Assembly (NCBI GenBank): GCA_947629115.1 | Contig: CANRCL010000011.1 | Coordinates: forward strand, 1-19,314 | Reading direction: 5' to 3' | DNA length: 19,314 nt | Origin: an uncultured Bacilli bacterium | GTDB taxonomy: Bacteria > Bacillota_I > Bacilli_A > RF39 > UBA660 | Shown: positions 15,859 to 19,314 of the stretch, one piece after another | Layout: each line of letters begins with the position of its first letter | How positions within the stretch are numbered: position 1 is the first letter of the stretch | Position numbers and translations under genes: made by a program | The notes under the pieces: generated by a model | What the model saw: only the letters and a program-made list of their open reading frames with translations | What the model was told of the DNA's origin: nothing | The model's database searches: none

Positions 15859-15885
15859 TTGCTATTAATTAACAGCACCCCCACC
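15859..15885. other. Attachment site half (right end of the element)
   Basis: TTGCTATTAATTAACA (15859-15874), then CCACC at 15881-15885. The arm inverts the one at 12125-12140 (15 of 16 bases). Joining the two element ends places the arms symmetrically around the core, as in attP of large serine recombinases. Confidence 0.8.
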
Positions 15886-15981
15886 AATTAAAGCCCCGCC
15901 TAAAAAAGGTAATAAAAAATATCTATCATTATTATAGTTCATATTATTCATCGGGTATCTGTTATTAGGGTAATATCTCAT
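15865..15981 (-). pseudogene. N-terminal fragment of the split small Gly/Tyr-rich protein gene
   Basis: Starts at the ATG at 15981 with AAAGGAT upstream and reads MRYYPNNRYPMNNMNYNN, then a hydrophobic FLLPFLGGALIGG. It runs into the element and stops after GAVN at 15865. The natural continuation (GGAAVGLTRPRP and a Tyr-rich tail) is at 11981-12121. The intact 78-aa protein would have a short hydrophobic Gly-rich segment between Asn/Tyr/Pro-rich ends, as in small envelope or coat proteins of unknown role. The truncated 38-aa form may still be made. Confidence 0.8.
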
Positions 15982-16040
15982 AATACCATCCTTTCGTTTA
16001 TATATTATGAAATATTCGAGATAACTTAAATAGCAAAAGC

Positions 16041-16565
16041 CTACTTATATAAGAAATACTTACCCGAATAAACTTTAGTTAAATTGTCAATATTTTCAAA
16101 ATCTTTAGGTTCTATAAAGAAACTTTCTTTATTAAACTTGTATATTCCAGAATCTTCTAACAATTTACCAACAAAATAACTACACACATATTTATTTTTA
16201 AAACTAATTGGTAATTTAAAATATCTTAACAAAATACCAACATAATCATATTTAAATAATTCTTCATGACTTTTCATATAATTAATTTTCTTTTTTAAAA
16301 TTTGATATTGTTTTTCAGTTATTTCTAATTCATAAATTCGACAATCAGTATCTTTAAATTTAGTAAAAAATTTACCATTCTTTTGTTCTTCAACAAAACC
16401 AGCATCTAAAACTGAATTATATTTTTTTCTTCCAAAACTATATATTGTATTGCATTTTTTATCTAAAGATAAAGCAATATGACTATAATTATAGCGCGTA
16501 AATAATTTAATAAATTTAGATGGAATAGTATGTGTATGCATCTGAATAATATAAATCTTCTTCAT
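16041..16565 (-). CDS. Permuted NlpC/P60 (YiiX-like) papain-fold hydrolase
   Basis: 174 aa, no signal peptide. His29 in YNYSHIALSL precedes Cys128 in YVCSYFVGKLL; this His-before-Cys order is that of circularly permuted NlpC/P60 enzymes (YiiX/YaeF group), which cleave peptide, amide or lipid ester bonds. The N-terminal MKKIYIIQMHTHTIPSKFIK and the FKYDYVGI segment also fit the group (substrate-entry strand and pre-Cys region). Substrate unknown. Single gene with its own promoter (16596-16624); AGAGGTAG precedes the ATG. No terminator is clear after the TAG. Confidence 0.75.
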   Translation of the reverse strand: MKKIYIIQMHTHTIPSKFIKLFTRYNYSHIALSLDKKCNTIYSFGRKKYNSVLDAGFVEEQKNGKFFTKFKDTDCRIYELEITEKQYQILKKKINYMKSHEELFKYDYVGILLRYFKLPISFKNKYVCSYFVGKLLEDSGIYKFNKESFFIEPKDFENIDNLTKVYSGKYFLYK

Positions 16566-16595
16566 AATAACTACCTCTAATCAAACACTATTTAT

Positions 16596-16624
16596 ATTAT
16601 ACATAAATCTATAAATTATTTAAA
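16596..16624 (-). promoter_or_regulatory. Promoter of the NlpC-like gene
   Basis: TTTAAA (16619-16624), 17-bp spacer, TATAAT (16596-16601); transcription start near 16589, about 24 bases before the ATG. Confidence 0.6.
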
Positions 16625-16734
16625 CATTAAATTTTAAAAACCCGGTAATTTAATATTAAACATTATAAATATTTATTAAATCTCGTTTCTAATATTAATT
16701 ATCATTTTATTAATAATCTCTTTAATAATTCTAT

Positions 16735-16847
16735 ATATAAAGAAATAGCACTCAATCTAGCATAGATTAAGTGCTTCACCAAACTTAGGTAAGTACTCAA
16801 CTCGTGAAGTTAAGTATTCTATTTTACTTTATCAAATTTCTTTGATA
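16735..16847 (-). ncRNA. Attenuator-like leader RNA, unit 2
   Basis: Minus-strand order: TTATCAAA-gaaa-TTTGATAA hairpin; HP1 with arms ACTTAACT and AGTTGAGT (about 16794-16816); linker; HP2 with arms AGCACTTAATCTA and TAGATTGAGTGCT (13 bp, 3-base loop), then a weak T-run. HP1's 3' arm can also pair with HP2's 5' arm (9 of 10 positions), as in transcription attenuators. No gene follows directly: the NlpC gene is 170 bp on and has its own promoter. Confidence 0.5.
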
Positions 16848-16852
16848 AATAC

Positions 16853-16880
16853 ATAATAACATAAAAATAACTTTTATAAA
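16853..16880 (-). promoter_or_regulatory. Promoter of unit 2
   Basis: TTTATA (16875-16880), 16-bp spacer, TATTAT (16853-16858). The spacer text (ATAAAAGT, TTTTTATG) matches the unit 1 promoter, so the two units are related copies. Confidence 0.5.
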
Positions 16881-16931
16881 AGCCTATTATATATTTATCT
16901 TTTTTTAATTACTAAAAATTTGATTTTACTT

Positions 16932-17056
16932 CTAAAATAGCAAAAGCATCTGATTTCAACAAATAGTTGATTTCAGATGCACCCAATAAAAGGGATTACA
17001 TCTGATTCTCACAATCAAATGTATCCTTTTTTATTTTATGCAAGTTTCCTTGACAT
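16932..17056 (-). ncRNA. Attenuator-like leader RNA, unit 1
   Basis: From the promoter at 17061-17089. HP1: AAAAGGATACATTTGATT pairs with AATCAGATGTAATCCCTTTT (two single-base bulges) around GTGAG. HP2: GCATCTGA..TCAAC with GTTGA..TCAGATGC, then TTTTGCTATTTT, a terminator. TCAGATGT of HP1 can alternatively pair with GCATCTGA of HP2 (8 bp), which would abolish the terminator: the textbook attenuator switch. No structural gene follows; unit 2 begins about 50 bases on. Confidence 0.55.
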
Positions 17057-17060
17057 ATTC

Positions 17061-17089
17061 ATAATAGCATAAAAACGCACTTTTATCAA
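17061..17089 (-). promoter_or_regulatory. Sigma-A-type promoter of unit 1
   Basis: TTGATA (17084-17089), 17-bp spacer, TATTAT (17061-17066). The 14-bp tandem repeats lie immediately upstream. Confidence 0.65.
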
Positions 17090-17091
17090 GT

Positions 17092-17130
17092 ATGGGCACT
17101 ACTATATGGGCACTACTATATGGGCACTAT
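17092..17130. repeat. 14-bp tandem repeat, 2.8 copies
   Basis: ATGGGCACTACTAT at 17092-17105 and 17106-17119, with a partial third copy 17120-17130. It directly abuts the -35 of the unit 1 promoter and may be iterated binding sites or a slippage-prone tract. Confidence 0.85.
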
Positions 17131-17147
17131 TTTTACTAAAAAAATCT

Positions 17148-17174
17148 AGTGCTCTAAAGAAAAAAGTACAACAA
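17148..17174. repeat. Dispersed 27-bp repeat, copy 1 (downstream of the methyltransferase)
   Basis: Starts AGTGCTCTAAAG and ends AGTACAACAA. 23 of 27 bases match 18516-18542. Both copies lie just downstream of minus-strand genes. Confidence 0.6.
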
Positions 17175-17177
17175 ATT

Positions 17178-17879
17178 TTATACATTAAAATAGGAGTCTT
17201 TATATATTAAAAATTGTAAATTTTTAGAAATGGATGAGCCACATTTATTAACATCATAATTTTCATATACTTTTTTTACCACAAGGCCAACACTTTCACA
17301 ACATTGTTTTACTTCATCAATTGTAAAAATTCTAAAAGTATGATTATCAATATATTTCTTACCATCAATTTCAAATATAATTTTACTATCTTCTATTTTA
17401 GATTTTTTATCATAATGCCATTCCATAGTTCTAGTCATATTATCATAAGAATCTGTTTTATGACCGGAACTTTGGGGATTATGCAAATCAATTATTATTT
17501 TTCCATTATCAGTTAAAATATTTTTTAAATTCATAAGAGCCTTTTCTAACTCTTGGGTATCTTTTAAATGATTTAATACAGCAAACATAGAGATAATGAC
17601 ATCATACTTTTGATTAATATTTATATCTAATATATTTTGCAAATAAAAGTTAGAATGAACTCTTGTTTTAGCAATATCTAACATTTCTTTATTAAGGTCT
17701 AATCCATCAACTTTAAAACCATTTTGTTGTAGTAAAGAAGCATGCAAACCAGTTCCACAACCTATATCGATAATTTTATCATTTTCATTAATAAAATTTT
17801 TTAAAAATTCTGTTTCTTTAGCATAATTTTTATTTTTATAAAATATATCATAATATTTTGCAAATTCTTTGTATTCCAT
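17178..17879 (-). CDS. Class I SAM-dependent methyltransferase
   Basis: 233 aa from the ATG at 17879, chosen for GGAGG (17887-17891) at 7 bases; an in-frame ATG at 17936 would add 19 residues encoded by a leader hairpin. Motif I is IIDIGCGTGLHASLL (36-50); the acidic end of strand 2 is VDGLDLNKEML; YDVIISMFAVLNHL matches motif IV, and GKIIIDLHNP the next strand. The C-terminal part (MTRTMEWHYDKKS, HTFRIFTIDEVKQCCESVGL) is typical of small-molecule methyltransferases of this fold. Substrate cannot be read from the sequence. The gene has its own promoter (17957-17985) and a leader hairpin, and stands alone in a gene-poor region, so arrival by transfer is possible. Confidence 0.85.
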   Translation of the reverse strand: MEYKEFAKYYDIFYKNKNYAKETEFLKNFINENDKIIDIGCGTGLHASLLQQNGFKVDGLDLNKEMLDIAKTRVHSNFYLQNILDININQKYDVIISMFAVLNHLKDTQELEKALMNLKNILTDNGKIIIDLHNPQSSGHKTDSYDNMTRTMEWHYDKKSKIEDSKIIFEIDGKKYIDNHTFRIFTIDEVKQCCESVGLVVKKVYENYDVNKCGSSISKNLQFLIYKDSYFNV

Positions 17880-17896
17880 TTTTATTCCTCCTATAG

Positions 17897-17919
17897 GCAT
17901 ATTGCTTTTGACAATATGC
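17897..17919 (-). promoter_or_regulatory. Leader hairpin just before the methyltransferase ribosome site
   Basis: GCATATTG and CAATATGC (8-bp perfect stem, 7-base loop) end five bases before GGAGG. Upstream is GGGAAACTTGCATA, of which 13 bases (17915-17927) recur at 17037-17049 in the unit 1 leader. May tune translation or mRNA stability. Confidence 0.5.
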
Positions 17920-17956
17920 AAGTTTCCCAACTTCATTTTTTTATTCCCATAATCTT

Positions 17957-17985
17957 ATATAATCAAATGTTCCTTTATTGCTCAA
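17957..17985 (-). promoter_or_regulatory. Promoter of the methyltransferase gene
   Basis: TTGAGC (17980-17985), 17-bp spacer, TTATAT (17957-17962). The predicted start near 17950 gives a leader of about 70 bases. Confidence 0.5.
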
Positions 17986-18221
17986 TAACATTAGCATAAT
18001 TTTCAAGATTATAATACTATGTTAAATCAGTTAATATAGTCAATATCAACAATTCTTAAAATACGTATTTTATTGTTATTAACATTTATTTCTGTTTTAA
18101 TTAACTCTTTTTTCACATTTCCACTTAATTATTAAAATCATTTTATCATAAATTGAAGTATAACTTTTGGAGCGAGTAACGTAGTTATTTACAATTTTTT
18201 ATGATTGGAGAAACTACAGCA
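17986..18221. other. Non-coding stretch without a clear gene
   Basis: AT-rich, no convincing ORF on either strand. The only structure seen is GTAGTT (18181-18186) with AACTAC (18212-18217), just before the hairpin at 18222-18243; together they could be the end of a small plus-strand RNA, but I find no good promoter for it. Confidence 0.4.
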
Positions 18222-18243
18222 AAAACTATATATTAGTTTTTTT
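18222..18243. terminator. Hairpin terminator, possibly bidirectional
   Basis: AAAACTA (18222-18228) and TAGTTTT (18234-18240) around TATAT, followed by T7 on the plus strand and T5 on the minus strand. Confidence 0.55.
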
Positions 18244-18311
18244 AAATAAAAGCAAGCTAGACGCATCCAACTTGCTCAGATGGGATCCAAAGATACACCA
18301 TCGCCATTCAT
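18244..18311 (-). ncRNA. Leader-like RNA, unit 3, with 11-codon ORF and terminator
   Basis: Transcript would begin at about 18311, at the ATG of an 11-aa ORF (MNGDGVSLDPI, stop TGA 18276-18278). HP1 pairs GATGG with CCATC inside this ORF. HP2 pairs AGCAAGTTGGA with TCTAGCTTGCT (11 bp including two G-U, loop TGCG), then TTTTATTT. No gene follows in the same direction for about 300 bases, so this looks like a regulatory leader that lost its gene, or a stand-alone small RNA. No Shine-Dalgarno site; translation would be leaderless. Confidence 0.5.
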
Positions 18312-18317
18312 ATTTAT

Positions 18318-18346
18318 AATATACCATAATCGCAAAAAATATACAA
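18318..18346 (-). promoter_or_regulatory. Sigma-A-type promoter of unit 3
   Basis: TTGTAT (18341-18346), 17-bp spacer, TATATT (18318-18323). Confidence 0.6.
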
Positions 18347-18390
18347 TAATTTGATTATATCTTTATAAATTTTGCATTGACAAAATAATT

Positions 18391-18441
18391 AATCCCCTAA
18401 GTATTTTGACATTCTATCAAAATTACATGTGGGGATTTTTT
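18391..18441 (+). terminator. Two-part hairpin with T-run
   Basis: Outer stem AATCCCC (18391-18397) with GGGGATT (18431-18437), inner stem ATTTTGA (18403-18409) with TCAAAAT (18417-18423), asymmetric internal loop (5 and 7 bases), then a T-run to 18441 on the plus strand. Terminator of an unseen plus-strand transcript, or a small structured RNA. Confidence 0.5.
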
Positions 18442-18447
18442 ATTGTA

Positions 18448-18473
18448 TAAAAAATCAGTCATATTTAGACTGA
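18448..18473 (-). terminator. Terminator downstream of the CYTH-like gene
   Basis: TCAGTC and GACTGA (6 bp, loop of 7 bases) followed by T6 on the minus strand. Confidence 0.6.
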
Positions 18474-18485
18474 AAATATATTTAA

Positions 18486-18503
18486 AGTTCGAATAGTTCG
18501 AAT
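18486..18503. repeat. Tandem 9-bp repeat
   Basis: AGTTCGAAT twice in a row; each copy contains the palindrome TTCGAA. It lies between the CYTH-like gene and its terminator. Purpose unknown. Confidence 0.7.
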
Positions 18504-18515
18504 AGAAACATCACT

Positions 18516-18542
18516 GGTGCCCTAAATAAAGAAGTACAACAA
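18516..18542. repeat. Dispersed 27-bp repeat, copy 2 (downstream of the CYTH-like gene)
   Basis: Starts GGTGCCCTAAAT and ends AGTACAACAA; pairs with 17148-17174 (23 of 27 bases). It begins five bases beyond the restored stop codon of the CYTH-like gene. Confidence 0.6.
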
Positions 18543-18546
18543 CTTA

Positions 18547-19115
18547 TCATCCATTTTGATTTTTACTATAACACTCTTTTTTATAATATAATGTTCTTAA
18601 TTTATCTAGCCCCAATGTATTATAATTAATTTCATCAAATCCATAAGAAATTAATTCATCAATTAATTTCTTTGTTCTTCTAATGGCAATTCATAATAAA
18701 TTGAATTATCATAATAAACTAATAATCCAATATCTTTAATTTCTTGTAGTTGAATTTTACTATTCATACTTTCTTTATAATAATGATGGTCATATTTAAG
18801 AGTATCAAATATTTTTTTATAGCCAAATTCTGATAATGTTTTTTCTAAATTAATTAACTCCTCCAAAGAAACTTCATCTATATCTAATTCTTTTAGTAAA
18901 TTATTTTGAACTTTAAATGAGCTGCCATTACAACTTCTCAATCTAATACAAGAATTTTTCATTTCATTTTCACTTAAATTATTTAAATTTTTATTAGTAT
19001 AATAGATATCATGTGTTTTAACATTAAAATCATTATAATATCCTTTATTTTTTAAAAAAGTATCATAATAATTAAAATTATTTTTTAATTTTATACCAAC
19101 TTCAACTATTTGCAT
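18547..19115 (-). pseudogene. CYTH-like (class IV adenylate cyclase/thiamine-triphosphatase fold) gene with frameshift
   Basis: The intact frame from the ATG at 19115 (TAGGAT five bases upstream; two earlier in-frame ATGs lie in or before a leader hairpin) runs 150 aa to a TAA at 18663-18665. The N-terminus MQIVEVGIKLKNN and the later KIQLQEIKDIGLLVYY match the strand pattern of CYTH proteins, which bind triphosphates in a beta-barrel; conserved charges such as ExExK are only partly kept (VEVGIKLK). One added base in the A-rich stretch near 18667-18674 continues the frame as KLIDELISYGFDEIN and GLDKLRTLYYKKECYS to a TGA at 18547. So a C-terminal part of about 40 residues has been cut off by a 1-base deletion, unless it is a sequencing error. 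Family call moderate; frameshift well supported. Confidence 0.65.
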
Positions 19116-19137
19116 AACGATCCTACCTACCTCCATA

Positions 19138-19164
19138 TTGCTAATGGATTCTGTCAATTAGCAA
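19138..19164 (-). promoter_or_regulatory. Leader hairpin before the CYTH-like gene
   Basis: TTGCTAAT and ATTAGCAA (8-bp perfect stem, 11-base loop), ending three bases before GGAGG (19130-19134). Same arrangement as the methyltransferase leader at 17897-17919, with different sequence. Confidence 0.45.
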
Positions 19165-19202
19165 GTGTATTTTCTAAACTGGCAAAATTTAATATAAAAG
19201 TA

Positions 19203-19231
19203 TTGTGTTAAAAACGTTTGTTTGATATAAT
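19203..19231 (+). promoter_or_regulatory. Promoter of the gene starting at 19295
   Basis: TTGTGT (19203-19208), 17-bp spacer, TATAAT (19226-19231) with TG one base before the -10. Leader of about 57 bases with a GTTG/CAAC mini-stem and AGGGAAACTT, similar to the GGGAAACTT in the methyltransferase leader. Confidence 0.7.
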
Positions 19232-19294
19232 TTTTATAGGGAAACTTAATTGTTGAGTGCTTGCCAACTTCTAAAAGGAAGGAGGCTTGATATT

Positions 19295-19314
19295 ATGAAG
19301 AAAAAAGATTTATT
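19295..19314 (+). CDS. Start of an unidentified gene, cut by the window end
   Basis: Reads MKKKDL before the window ends. The start is supported by AGGAAGGAGG 9 bases upstream and the extended -10 promoter at 19203-19231. Too short to identify. Confidence 0.55.

Larger units (their letters stand above)
12117..15880. mobile_element. 3.76-kb integrative element: serine recombinase plus HUH Rep plasmid module
   Basis: The limits are given by CCACC at 12117-12121 and 15881-15885 and by the inverted arms just inside them. The cargo is only maintenance genes: recombinase, 28-aa ORF, Rep, double-XRE regulator and small HTH protein. No conjugation, capsid or cargo gene is seen. Rejoining the flanks restores a small host gene, which is direct evidence of insertion. 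The combination resembles integrated rolling-circle/CRESS-related plasmids known from Firmicutes and phytoplasma relatives (family knowledge). Whether it still excises is unknown. Confidence 0.85.

Noticed and set aside
17092..17130. Tandem repeat as a CRISPR array
   Set aside because: Units of 14 bp are directly adjacent with no spacers, and there are no cas genes.
17304..17516. Plus-strand frame inside the methyltransferase
   Set aside because: Antisense shadow without its own start signals.
16566..18546. tRNA, rRNA, SRP RNA or tmRNA genes in the gene-poor region
   Set aside because: I found no cloverleaf, CCA end or known conserved core; the hairpins fit leader or terminator structures better.
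1..19314. Mycoplasma-type genetic code (TGA as Trp)
   Set aside because: TGG is used for Trp throughout, and TGA is a sensible stop at 209 (inside a terminator) and at 13755 (overlap with the next ORF).

Overview
Very AT-rich DNA from a Gram-positive, low-GC bacterium. Tryptophan is read from TGG, TGA acts as a stop (ends of the genes at 209 and 13755), Shine-Dalgarno sites are strong (AGGAG type), and there is a sortase with a wall-anchored adhesin. This suggests an uncultured Bacilli/Erysipelotrichia-like gut lineage with genetic code 11. The placement is inference from gene content, not from a marker gene.

Left part (1-7674), all on the minus strand: the start of an Rpn/PD-(D/E)XK nuclease-like gene runs off the window at 1. 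Then comes a four-gene operon (4366 down to 209) with its own promoter and terminator. Three of its proteins are built only from helicase-associated (HA, PF03457-like) repeats, with no helicase, interleaved with a second module of about 80 residues that I do not recognise. I count 11 HA repeats and 5 copies of the other module. A small hypothetical protein closes the operon. Upstream lie a membrane protein with an OB-like external domain (4447-5490) and a ClpC-like AAA+ unfoldase whose second ATPase ring looks degenerate (5557-7674). Terminators and promoters are packed tightly between them.

Middle (7750-11982), plus strand: a large surface adhesin (thioester domain, about nine SpaA/CnaB-type domains, VPKTN sorting signal) overlaps its own sortase gene, and a strong hairpin terminator follows. 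The adhesin and the nuclease gene at 1-107 share an almost identical block of about 43 bp just before their start codons.

11981-15981: a 3.76-kb integrated element splits a 78-codon gene for a small Gly/Tyr/Asn-rich protein. The element carries a large serine recombinase, a 28-aa ORF, a HUH-endonuclease Rep with a damaged helicase domain, a double-XRE repressor and a small divergent HTH protein. It looks like a plasmid that became integrative. Both ends keep one 16-bp arm of an almost perfect inverted repeat (the two attP halves) next to a shared CCACC, and joining the flanks restores the host gene.

Right part (15990-19314): a permuted NlpC/P60-like hydrolase, then a gene-poor region holding a SAM methyltransferase and a CYTH-like gene broken by a frameshift. 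Between them are promoter-plus-hairpin units on the minus strand (two tandem attenuator-like leaders and a third with an 11-codon ORF) that lead into no gene, a 14-bp tandem repeat and related trailer sequences. The region looks like an accumulation of imported or decayed regulatory cassettes. A new plus-strand gene starts at 19295.
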